Source: Chromera velia
Lineage: Eukaryota > Sar > Chromeraceae
Direction: 5' to 3'
Length of the DNA: 64,000 bases
Assembly: GCA_018398765.1 (NCBI GenBank)
Contig: JAHBMJ010002009.1
Coordinates: forward strand, 42,509 to 106,508
Positions 34,201 through 46,514 of the stretch are shown one piece after another. Both the position numbers and the translations under genes were made by a program. Every line of letters begins with the position of its first letter. Positions within the stretch are counted from its first letter, which is position 1. The notes beneath the pieces are model-generated. The model had not been told where the DNA came from. It saw nothing but the letters and a program-made list of their open reading frames with translations, and did no database searches.

Positions 34201-37200
34201 GTGTGTGGTGTGTTTTCTGTTTTACTTAAAGCGTCAGATGCACTCGTAGGATCCGTTTTCTCTGTCTGTTGTGTTTTTTTGTTTCACTTGAAGCGTTAGA
34301 TGCACTCGCAGGATCCGTTCTCTCTGAGTATAGTGTTTTTTGTTTCTCCCAAAGCGTCAGATGGTTTCGCAGGATCCGTTCTCTCTGTATGTGGTGTTGT
34401 TTGTTTCACCCAAAGCGTTAGATGCACTCGCAGGATCCGTTGTCTCTGTGGGTTGTGTTTTTTCTTTCATCCGAAGTGTCAGATGCACGCGTAGCATCCT
34501 CTCTCTCTGTATGTTGTGTTTTTTGTTTCACCTGCAGCGTCAGATACACTCGGAGGATCCGTTAATTCTCTCTGTGTGTGATGCTTTTTGTTTCACCTGA
34601 AGTGTCAAATACACTTGCAGGATCCGTTCTCTCTGTGTGTGGTGTTTTTTGTTTCACCTGAAGCGTTAGATGCCCTCGCAGGATCCGTTCTCTCTGTGTG
34701 TTATATTTTTTATTTCACTCGAAGCGTCAGATGCACTCACAGGATCCCTTCTCTCTGTGTGTAGTGTTTTTTATTTCACTCGAAGCATCAGATGGACTCG
34801 CAGGATTCGTTCTCTCTCTATGTTGTGTTTTTTGTTTCACCCGAAGCGTTAGATGGACTCATAGGATCCGTTCTCTCTGTGTGTGGTGTTTTTTGTTTCA
34901 CCCGAAGTGTCAGATGCCCTCACAGGATCCGTTCTCTCTGTGTGTTATGTTTTTTATTTCACTCGAAGCATCAGATGCACTCACAGGATCCGTTCTCTCT
35001 GTGTGTTGTGTTTTTTGTTTTACTTAAAGCGTCAGATGCACTTGCAGGATCCGTTCTCTCTGTGTGTTGTGTTTTTTGTTTCACTCAAAGCGTCAGATGC
35101 ACTCGCAGGATCCGTTCTCTCTGTGTATGGTGTGTTTTGTTTCAGTTGAAGCATCAGATGCACTCGCAGGATCCGTTTTCTCTGTGTATTGTATTTTTTG
35201 GTTCACTTGAAGCATCAGATGCAGTCGCAGGATCCGTTCTCTCTCTGTATGGTATGTTTTGTTTCACTTGAAGCGTCAGATGCACTTGCAGGATCCGTTC
35301 TCTCTGAGTATGGTGTTTTTTGTTTCTGCCGAAGCGTCAGATGGTTTCGCAGGATCCGTTCTCTCTGTATGTGGTGTTGTTTGTTTCACTCGAAGCGTCA
35401 GATGCATTCGCAGGATCCGTTGTCTCTGTGTGTTATGTTTTTTCTTTCACCCGAAGTGTTACATGCACTCGCAGCATCCTCTCTCTCTGTGTGTTGTGTT
35501 TTTTGTTTTACCCGCAGCGTCAGATGCACTTGGAGGATCCGTTAATTCTCTCTGTGTATGATGCTTTTTGTTTCACCTGAAGCGTCAGATGTACTCGCAG
35601 GATCCGTTCTCTCTGTATGTGGTGTTTTTTGTTTCATTCGAAGCATCAAATGCACTCGCAGGATCCGTTCTCTCTGTGTGTGGTGTTTTTTGTTTCATCT
35701 GAAGCGTCAGATGCCCTCGTAGAATCCGTTCTCTCTATGTGTTATATTTTTTGTTTCACCTCTGAATCAAGCGTCAGATGGTTTCGCAGGATCTGTTCTC
35801 TCTGTGTGTTGTGTTTTATATTTCACCAGAACCGTCAGATGCACTCGCAGGATCCGTTCTCTCTGTGTACTACAGTGTTGTGTTTTTTGTTTCACTCGAA
35901 GCGTCAGATGGTTTCGCAAGGTCCGTTCTCTCTGTGTATTATGTTTTTTGTTTTACATGAAGCGTCAGATGGACTCGTAGGATCTGTTTTCTCTGTGTGT
36001 TGTGTGTTTTGATTCTTCTGAAGCGTCAGATGGTTTTACAGGATCCGTTCTCTCTGTGTGTGGTGTTTTTTGTTTCACTTGAAGCGTCAGATGTACTTGG
36101 AGGATCCGTTCTCTCTGTGTGTTGTATTTTTTTATTCTTTTGAAGCGTCAGATGCACTCGTAGGATCCGTTCTCTCTGTGTGTTATGTTTTTTGTTTCTC
36201 CCGAAGCGTCAGATGTTTTCGCAGGATCCGTTGTCTCTGTGAATTATGTTTATTGTTTCACCCGCAAATCAGATGCACTCGCAGGATCCGTTCCCTCTGT
36301 GTATGGTATTTTTTGTTTCACCCGAAGCGTCAGATACACTCGCAGGATCCGTTCTCTCTGTGTGACACTGTTGTGTTTTTTGTTTTACCTGAACCATCAG
36401 ATGCACTCGCAGGATCCGTTCTCTCTGTGTGCGGTGTTTTTTGTTTCACCCGAAGCGTCAGATGCTTTCGCAGGATCCGTTCTCTCTGTGTGTGGTGTTT
36501 TGTGTTTTACTCGAAGCGTTAGATGCACTCGGAGGATCCGTTGTCTCTGTGTGTGGTGTTTTTTGTTTCATCCAAAGTGTTAGATACACTCGCAGGATCC
36601 GTTCTCTTTGTGTGTTGTGTTTTTTGTTTCACCCAAAGCGTCAGATGCACTCGCAGGATCCGTTCTCTCTGTGTTTAGTGTTTTTTGTTTTACCCGAAGC
36701 GTCAGATGGACTCGCAGGATCCGTTCTCTCTGTGTGTGGTGTTTTTTGTTTCATCCAAACTGTTAGATGCACTCGCAGGATCCGTTCTCTCTGTGTGTTG
36801 TGTTTTTTGTTTCACCCAAAGCATCAGATACACTCGTAGGATCCGTTCTCTTTGTGTGACACTGTTATGTTTTTTGTTTCACCCGAAGTGTCAGATGCAC
36901 TCGGACGATCCGTTCTTTCTGTGTATTGTGTCTCTTGTTTCACTCGAGCGTCAGATGCACTCACAGGATCCGTTCTCTCTGTGTGTTATGTTTTTTGTTT
37001 CATCCAAAGCTTCAGATGGTTTCGCAGGATCCGTTCTCTCTGTATATTGTGTCTTTTGTTTCATTCAAAGCGTCAGATCTAGCATCAGATGCCAGTGTTG
37101 TGTTTTTTGTTTCAGCTGAAGCGTCAGATGCACTCAGCGGATCCGTTCTCATTGCGTATGGTGTTTTTTGCTTCACCCGAAGCGTCAAATGCACTCACAG

Positions 37201-40200
37201 GACCCGTTCTCTCTGTGTGTGGTGTTTTTTGTTTCACTTGAAGCGTCAGATGCCTTCGTAGGATCCGTTTTCTCTGTGTGTTATATTTTTTGTTTCACCT
37301 CAAGCGTCAGATGGTTTTGGGGGATCCGTTCTCTCTGTATGTTATGTTTTGTGTTTCACCGGAACCGTCAGATGCACTCGCAGGATCCGTTCTCTCTGTG
37401 TGCTACAGTGTTGTTTTTTTGTTTCACCTGAAGCATCAGATGGTTTCGCAGGATCCGTTCTCTCTGTGTATTATGTTTTTTGTTTCACCTGAAGCGTCAG
37501 ATGCACTCGGAGGATCCGTTCTCTCTGTATGTTATATATTTGTTTCTTCTGAAGCGTCAGATGGTTTTGCAGGATCCGTTCTCTCTGTGTATTATGTTTT
37601 GTATTTCACCCACAGCGTCAGTTGCACTCGTAGGATCCGTTCTCTCTGTGTGTGGTGTTTTTTGTTTCATCCCTAAGTTTCACCCGAAGCGTCTGATGCA
37701 CTTGTAGGACCCGTTCTCTCTGTGTACGAGTTATGTTTTTTGTTTAACCCGAAGCGTCAGATGCACTCGCATGATCCGTTCTCTCTGTGTATGGTGTTTT
37801 TTGTTTCACCTAAAACGTCAGATGCATTCGCAGGATCCGTTCTCTCTGTATGTGATATTTTTTGTTTCACTCGAAGCATCAGATGCACTCGCACGATCCG
37901 GTCTCTCTGTGTGTTATGTTTTTTGTTTTATACAAAGCGTCAAATGCACTCCCAGGATCCGTTCTCTCTGTGTGTTATGTTTTTTGTTTCATCCGAAGTG
38001 TCAGATGCACTCATAGGATCCGTTCTCTTCATGTGTTGTGTTTTTTGTTTCACCCGAAGCGTCAGATGCACTCGCAGGATCCGTTCTATCTGTATGTTGT
38101 GTTTTTTGTTTCATACAAAGCGTCAGATGCACTCGCAGGATCCGTTTTCTCTGTGTGTTGTGTTTTTTGTTTCATCTGGAGTGTCAGATGCACTCCCAGG
38201 ATCCGTTCTCTTCATGTGTTGTGTTTTTTGTTTCATCTGGAGTGTCAGATGCACTCACAGGACCCGTTCTCTCTGTGTGTGGTGTTTTTTGTTTCACTTG
38301 AAGCATCAGATGCCCTCGTAGGATCCGTTTTCTCTGTGTGTTATATTTTTTGTTTCACCTCAAGCGTCAGATGGTTTTGGGGGATCCGTTCTCTCTGTAT
38401 GTTGTGTTTTGTGTTTCACCGGAACCGTCAGATGCACTCGCAGGATCTGTTCTCTCTGTGTATGGTGCGTTTTGTTTCACTTAAAACGTCAGATGGTTTC
38501 GAGGGATCCGTTCTCTCTGTGTGTTGTATTTTGCGTTTCACCGGAACCGTTAGATGCACTCGCAGGATCCGTTCTCCCTGACAGTGTATGTTGTGTTCTT
38601 TGTTTCACCCAAAGCGTCAGATGCCCTCGCAGGATCCGTTCTCTCTGTGTATTGTGTCTTTTGTTTCTTCTGAAGCGTCAGATGCACTCGCAGGATCCGT
38701 TCTCTCTGTGTGTTGTGTTTTTTGCTTCACTCGAAGCGTCAGATGGTTTCGCAGGATCCGTTCTCTCTGTATGTTATGTTTTTTGTTTCACCCGAAGCGT
38801 TAGATGAACTCGCAGGATCTGTTCTCTCTGTGTGTGGTGTTTTTTGTTTCACTTGAAGCGTCAGATGTACTCGGAGGATCCGTTCTCTCTGTGTGTTGTA
38901 TTTGTTTGTTCTTCCAAGCGTCAAATACACTCACAAGATCCGTTTTTTCTGTGTGTAGTGTGTTTTGTTTCACCCAAAGCGTCAGATGCCCTCGCAGGAT
39001 TCGTTTTCTCTGTGTATTGTATCATTTGTTTCACTCAAAGCGTCAGATGCACTCACAAGATCCGTTCTCTCTGTGTGTTATGTTTTAAATTTTGTTTCAT
39101 CCAAAGCGCCAGATGTTTTCGCAGGATCCGTTGTCTCTGTGTATTATGTTTTTTGTTTCACCCGAAGTGTCAGATGCACTCGCAGCATCCGTTCTCTCTG
39201 TATGTGGTGCTTGTTGTTTCATCCGAAGCGTCAGATGCACTCACAAGATCCATTTTCTCTGTGTGTGGTGTTTTTTGTTTCACCCAAAGCGTCCGATGTA
39301 CTCGCAGGATCCGTTCTCTCTATGTATTGTGTCTTTTGTTTCACCCAAAGCGTCAGATGCACTCGCAGGATCCGTTTTCTCTGTGTGTTGTGTTTTTTGT
39401 TTCACTCGAAGCGTCAGATGCACTCGCAGGATCCGTTCTCTCTGTGTGTTGTGTTTTTTGTTTCACTTGAAGCGTCAGATGCACGCGCAGGATCCGTTCT
39501 CTCTGTGTGTTGTGTTTTTTGTTTCACCCAAAGCGTCAGGTACACTCGCAGAATCCGTTTTCTATATATCGTTCTCTCTGTGTGTGGTGTTTTTTGTTTC
39601 ACTCGAAGCGTCAAATGCACTGGCAGAATCCCTTCTCTCTGTGTGTTGTGTTTTTTGTTTTACCAGAAGCGTCAGATGGTTTCACAGGATCCGTTCTCTC
39701 TGTGTATGGTGTTTTTTATTTCACTCAAAGTATCAGATGCACTCGCAGGATCCATTCTAAGAGACTCTCTGTGTGATACTGTTGTGTTTTTTGTTTCACC
39801 CGAACCATCAGATATACTTGGAGGATCCGTTCTCTCTGTTTGTTGTGTTTTTTATTTCACTCGAAGCGTTAGATGCACTCACAGGATCCCTTCCCTATAT
39901 ATCGTTCTCTCTGTGTGTGGTGTTTTTTGTTTCACTCGAAGCATCAGATGCACTCGGAGGATCCGTTCTCTTTGTGTGCAGTGTTTTTTGTTTCACCTGA
40001 AATGTTAAATGCACTGGCAGGATCCGTTCTCTCTGTGTGTTGTGTTTTTTGTTTCACTTGAAGCATTAGATGCCCTCACAAGATCCGTTCTCTCTGTGTG
40101 TTATGTTTTCTATTTCACTCGAAGCGTCAGGTGCACTTGCAGGATCCGTTCTCTCTGTGTGTAGTGTTTTTTGTTTCACCCGAAGCGTCAAATGCACTCG

Positions 40201-43200
40201 CAAGATCCGTTCTATCTGTATGCAGTGTTTTTTGTTTCACCCAAAGCGTCAAATGGACTCGCAGGATCCGTTCTCTCTATGTCTTGTGTCTTTTGTTTCA
40301 CTCGAGCGTCAGATGCACTCACAGGATCCGTTTTCTCTGTGTGTTGTGTTTTTTGTTTCACTTGAAGCGTCAGATGCACTCGTAGGCTCCCTTTTTGTGT
40401 GTGTTGTGTTTTTTGATTCAAGCAAAGCGTCAGATATACTCACAGGATCCGTTCTCTCTGTGTGTTGTGTTTTTTGTTTCACCTGAAGCGTTAAATGCCC
40501 TCGCAGGATCCGTTCTCTCTGTGTGTTGTGTTTTTTGTTTCATCTGAAGCATTAGATGCACTCGCAGGATCCGTTCTCTCTGTGTGTAGTGTTTTTTGTT
40601 TCACTTAAAGCGTCAGATGCACTCGCAAGATCCGTTCTCTCTATGTGTTATGTCTTTTGTTTCACCTGAAGCATCAGATACACTCGTAGGATCCCTTTTT
40701 CTGTGTGTGGTGTTTTTCGATTCACTCGAAGCGTCAGATGCACTCGCACGATCCGTTCTCTCTGTGTGTGGTGTTCTTTGTTTCACCCGAAGCATCAGAT
40801 GCACTCGCAGGATCCGTTCTCTCTATGTATTGTGTCTTTTGTTTCACCCAAAGCGTCAGATGCACTCGCAGGATCCGTTCTCTCTGTGTGTTATGTTTTT
40901 TGTTTCACCCGAAGCGTCAGATGCACTCGTAGGATCCCTTTTTCTGTGTGTTGTGTTTTTCAATTAACGCAAAGCGTCAGATGTACCTCTAGGATCCGGT
41001 CTCTCTGTGTGTTATGTTTTTTGTTTCACCCGAAGCGTCAGATGCACTCATAGGATCCGTTCTGTCTGTATGCGGTGTTTTTTGTTTCACTCGAAGCATC
41101 AGATGCACTTACAAAGAATCTGATCTGTTCTCTCTTTGTATGGTGTTTTTTATTTTATCCGAAGCATCAGATACACTCGCAGGATCCGTTCTCTCTGTGT
41201 GTGGTGTTTTTTGTTTCACTTGAAGCGTCAAATGCACTCGCAGGATCCCTTCTCTCTGTGTGTTATGTTATTTGTTTCACCAGAAGCGTTAGATGGTTTC
41301 GCAGGATCCGTTCTCTCTGTGTATAGTGTTTTTTGTTTCACCCTAAGCGTCAGATGCACTCGCAGGATCCATTCTGAGAGACTCTCTATGTGATACTGTT
41401 GTGTTTTTTGTTTTACCCGAACTGTCAGATACACTCGGAGCATCCGTTCTCTCTGTGTGTTGTGTTTTTTATTTCACCTGAAGCGTCAGATGCACTCGCA
41501 GGATCCCTTCCTTATATATTGTTCTCTCTGTATGTGGTGTTTTTTGTGTCACCTGAAGCATCAGATGCATTCGCAGGATCCGTTTTCTCTGTGTGTGGTG
41601 TTTTTTGTTTCACTTGAAGCGTCAGATGGACTCGCAGGATCCGTTCTCTGTGTGTATGGTGTTTTTTATTTCACTCGAAGCGTCAGATGCACTCGCAGGA
41701 TCCGTTCTCCCTGATAGTGTGTGTTATGTTTTTTGTTTCACCCAAAGTATCAGATGCACTTGGAGGATCCGTTCTCTCTGTGTGTTGTGTGTTTTGTTTC
41801 TTCCGAAGCATTAGATAGTTTTGCAGGATCCGTTCTCTCTGTATGTGTGTTGTGTTTTTTCTTTAATTTGAAGCATCAAATGCACTCGCAGGATCCGTTC
41901 TCTCTGTGTATGGTGTTTTTTGTTTCACCCGAAGCGTTACATGCACTCCCAGGATCCGTTCTCTCTGTGTGTGGTGCTTTTTATTTCACCCAAAACATCA
42001 GATGTTTTCGCAGGATCCTTTCTCTCTGTGTATGGTGTTTTTTGTTTCACTTGAAGCGTCAAATGCCCTCACACAATCCGTTCTCTCTATGTGCGGTGTT
42101 TTTTGTTTCACCTGAAGCGTTAGATGTACTCGCAGGATCCGTTCTCTCTGTGTGTGGTGTTTTGTGTTTCACCTGAAGCGTTAGATGCACTCGCAGGATC
42201 CGTTCTCTCTGTGTGTTGTGTTTTTTGTTTCACCCGAAGCGTCAGATGCATGCGCAAGATCCGTTTTCTCTGTATGTGGTGTTTTTTGTTTCTGAATCAC
42301 CCAAAGCGTCAGATGGTCTGGAAGGATCCGTTCTCTCTGTATGTTGTATTTTATGTTTCAACTGAAGCGTCAGATAGTCTGGTACGATTCGTATCTGTTC
42401 TCTCTGTATGTTATGTTTTTTGTTTCACTTGAAGCGTCAGACGCACTCGCAGGATCCATTGTCTCTGTGTGTGGTGTTTTTTATGTTATCTGAAGTATCA
42501 GATGTACTCGCAGGATCCGTTCTCTTTGTGTGTCCTGTGTTTTGTTTCACTTGAAGCGTCAGATGCACTCGCAGGATCCGTTTTCTCTGAGTATGGTGTT
42601 TTTTGTTTCTTCCAAAGCGTCAGATGGTTTCGCAGGATCCATTCTCTCTGTATGCGGTGTTATTTGTTTCACTCGAAGCGTCAGATGGTTTCGCAAGGTC
42701 CGTTCTCTCTGTGTGTTGTGTTTTTTGTTTCACCTAAAGTGTGAGATGCACTCGTAGGATCCGTTCTCTCTGTGTGTTATGTTTTGTGTTTCACCCGAAG
42801 CATCAGATGGTTTTGCAGGATCCGTTCTCTCTGTGTGTTATGTTTTTTCTTTCACCTGAAGCGTCAGATGCACTCGCAGGATCCGTTCTGTCTGTGTGTA
42901 GTGTTTTTCGTTTCACCCGAATCGTCAGGTGCACTCGCAAGATCCGTTCTCTCTGTGTGTGGTGTTTTTTGTTTTATCTGAAGCGTCAGATGCACTTGCA
43001 GGATCTGTTCTCTCTGTGTATTGTGTCTTTTGTTTCACTCGAAGCGTCAGATGCACTCACAGGATCCGTTCTCTCTGTGTGTGGTGTTTTTTGTTTCTCC
43101 TGAAGCGTCAGATGCACTCGCAGCATCCGTTCTCTCTGTGTATGTGTTGTGTTTTTTGTTTAATTTGAAGCATCGGATGCACTCGGAGGATCCATTCTCT

Positions 43201-45959
43201 CTGCGTATGGTGTTTTTTGTTTCATTCGAAGCGTTAAATGCACTCGTACGATCTGTTCTCTCTGTGTGCAGTGTTTTTTGTTTCAGTTGAAGGGTTAGAT
43301 GCACTCGCAGGATCCGTTCTCTTTGTGTATTGTGTTTTTTGTTTCATTTGAAGCGTTAGATACCTTCGCAGGATCCGTTCTCTCTGTGTGTTGTGTTTTT
43401 TGTTTCTCCTGAAGCGTCAAATGGACTTGCAGGATCTGTTCTCTCTGTTTGTTGTGTTTTTTGTTTTACTCGCAAATCAGATGCACTCGCAGGATCCGTT
43501 CTCTCTGTGTGTGGTGTTTTTTGTTTCACCCGAAGCGTCAGATGGATTCGCAGGATCCGTTCTCTCTGTGTATGGTGTGTTTTGTTTCACCCGAAGCGTC
43601 AGATGAACTCGCAGGATCCGTTCTCTCTGTGTGTTGTGTTTTTTGTTTCTCCTGAAGCGTCAAATGGACTTGCAGGATCTGTTCTCTCTGTTTGTTGTGT
43701 TTTTTGTTTTACTCGCAAATCAGATGCACTCGCAGGATCCGTTCTCTCTGTGTGTGGTGTTTTTTGTTTCTCCTGAAGCGTCAGATGCACTCGCAGCATC
43801 CGTTCTCTCTGTGTATGTGTTGTGTTTTTTGTTTAATTTGAAGCATCGGATGCACTCGGAGGATCCATTCTCTCTGCGTATGGTGTTTTTTGTTTCATTC
43901 GAAGCGTTAAATGCACTCGTACGATCTGTTCTCTCTGTGTGCAGTGTTTTTTGTTTCAGTTGAAGGGTTAGATGCACTCGCAGGATCCGTTCTCTTTGTG
44001 TATTGTGTTTTTTGTTTCATTTGAAGCGTTAGATACCTTCGCAGGATCCGTTCTCTCTGTGTGTTGTATTTTTTGTTTCACCCGAAGCGTCAGATGGTTT
44101 CGCAGGATCCGTTCTCTCTGTGTGTAGTATTTTTTTGTTTTACCTGAAGCGTCAGATGGTTTTGTAGGATCCGTTCTCTCTGTATGTGGTGTTTTTTGTT
44201 TTACTCGAAGCGTCAGATGCACTTGCAGGATCCGTTCTCTCTATGTATGGTGTTTTTTGTTTCATCCAGAGTATCAGATGCACTTGCAGGATCCGTTTTC
44301 TTTATATGTCCTGTGTTTTGTTTCACTCAAAGCATCAGATGCACTCGCAGGATCCGTTCTCTCTGTGTGTTGTGTTTTTTGTTTCACCTGAAGCGTCAGA
44401 TTCATTCGCAGGATCCGTTCTCCCTGACAGTGTGTGTTGTATTTTTTGTTTCACCCGAAGCGTCAGATACACTCGCAGGATCCGTTCTCTCTGTGTGACA
44501 CTGTTGTGTTTTTTGTTTTACCTGAACCATCAGATGCACTCGCAGGATCCCTTCTCTCTGTGTGTTGTGTTTTTTGTTTCACCAGAAGTGTCAGATGGTT
44601 TCACAGGATCCGTTCTCTCTGTGTGAGGTGTTTTTTGTTTCACCCGAAGCGTCAGATGCTTTCGCAGGATCCGTTCTCTCTGTGTGTGGTGTTTTGTGTT
44701 TCACTCGAAGCGTTAGATGCACTCGGAGGATCCGTTGTCTCTGTGTGTGGTGTTTTTTGTTTTATCCAAAGTGTTAGATGCACTCGCAGGATCCGTTCTC
44801 TTTGTGTGTTGTGTTTTTTGTTTCACCCAAAGCGTCAGATGCACTCGGAGGATCCATTCTCTCTGTATGTTATGTTTTTCGATTCACCCAAAGCGTCAGA
44901 TACACTCGTAGGATCCGTTCTCCCTGACAGTGTGTGTTATGTTTTTTGTTTCACCCGAAGCGTCAGATGTACTCGCAGGATCCGTTCTCTCTGTGTGACA
45001 CTGTTGTGTTTTTTGTTTTACTTAAACCGTCAGATGCATTCACAGGATCCGTTCTCTCTGTATGTTATGTTTTTTATTTCACCTGAAGCATCAAATGCAC
45101 TCGCAGGATCCATTTTCTCTGTATGTGGTGTTTTTTGTTTCACTCAAAGCGTCAAATACACTCAAAGGATCCGTTTTCTCTGTGTGTTGTGTTTTTTGTT
45201 TCTGCTGAAGTGTCAGATGTTTTCACAGGATCCGTTCTCTTTGTATGTTGTGTTTTTTGTTTCACTTGAAGCGTCAGATGCACTCGCAGGATCCGTTCTC
45301 TCTATGTGTGGTGTTTTTTGTTTCACTCGAAGCGTCAGATGGTTTTGCAGGATCCGTTCTCTCTGTGTATTGTGTTTTTTGTTTCACTTAAAGCATCAGA
45401 TGCACTCGCAAGATCCGTTTTCTCTTTGTGTGGTGTGTTTTGTTTCACCCAAAGCGTTAAATGTACTTGCAGGATCCGTTCTCTCTGTATGTGGTGCTTG
45501 TTGTTTCACCCAAAATGTCAGATGGACTCGCAGGATCCGTTCTCTCTGTGTGTTGTATTTTTTGTTTCACTCGAAGCGTCAGATGCACTCGTATGATCCG
45601 TTCTCTCTGTGTACGGTGTTTTTTGTTTCACCTGAAGCGTTAGATGCACGCGTAGGATCCGTTCTCTCTGTCTGTTATGTTGTTTGTTTCACCTGAAGCG
45701 TTAGATGCACTCGCAGGATCCGTTCTATCTATGTGTTATGTTTTTTGTTTCATCCGAAGCGTCAGATGGTTTGGAAGGATCCGTTCTCTCTGTGTATTAT
45801 ATTTTTTGTTTAACTTAAAGCGTCAGATGGTCTGGCAGGATCCGAGTCCGTTCTCTCTGTATGTTGTGTTTTAAGTATACTAAGTGGTTTGTGTGTACTA
45901 AGTGGTCTAGCTTTTCATTTATAAGTGATTTGAATTATACATATGCGAGGCTATCACTA

Positions 45960-46353
45960 CCCTAGGTGATAAAATTATTAAATAAAATTTTAGAGTTTGG
46001 CAAAATTTCATTTTTGGGGACAGTATTGGATCAAGCTTTCCCTTTTGAGAGTTTGGGGGCTAGTGTACTTACTACTATGATTCTAGAGTTATATTGGGCC
46101 ATCTTTGCCTATATAATCACTATTGAAGCTAAGATGGGTCATTTGGTACCCCTATAGCTAGGGTCGTTCGCGATATGCAAAAAACACATTTTTAAAAAAT
46201 TAGTGAGAAATAGATATAGAGTCTTATCAATAGACTAACAAAAAAAAAATCTTTAGATATAGTTTCACTGAAAGTATTTCTTCTACTTTTTAGCTAGTTT
46301 TCTGAATCGATTTCTTTGACATGAAGTTTATTCAATAATTTTGTCATCTAGGG
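45960..46353. mobile_element. Terminal-inverted-repeat element, copy A (MITE-like)
   Basis: The left end reads CCCTAGGTGATAAAATTATT, and the right end reads AATAATTTTGTCATCTAGGG, its reverse complement with three mismatches; similarity extends a few bases inward. Length is 394 bp. A plus-strand frame of about 60 codons (to about 46157) is also open in copies B and C. It lacks a conserved start codon and a recognised family. Confidence 0.75.
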
Positions 46354-46514
46354 TGTGAAGGCAAAAATTGATATTTCTCATGTTTTTATTTTTCACTTTT
46401 CATTCAATATCGATTCAAACAGAAAGGAAAACAGTTACAAAGATACGAATACTGCATGTGATACGTCTTACATTGAACTATCCCTGCTGTTGAAATAATG
46501 CTCTGGTTTGTCTA

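Larger units (their letters stand above)
22600..45872 (+). repeat. 61-bp BamHI-type satellite array, ~380 units
   Basis: The unit begins GGATCCGTTCTCTCTGTGTG, continues with a T-rich TGTTTTTTGTTTCAC segment and ends in GAAGCGTCAGATGCACTCGC plus A. Most units keep the GGATCC (BamHI) site. Units differ mainly by transitions, and a few carry small insertions or shortened copies. All units face the same way. The consensus contains no TAA, TAG or TGA on the plus strand; with a 61-bp period, all three plus frames can stay open for long runs (one of 666 codons at 23920-25920). These are not supported as genes. Array role is unknown; centromeric, heterochromatic or simply expanded satellite are all possible. 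Confidence 0.95.

Noticed and set aside
22600-45872. CRISPR array
   Set aside because: The repeats are contiguous 61-bp units with no unique spacers, in a spliced eukaryotic genome.
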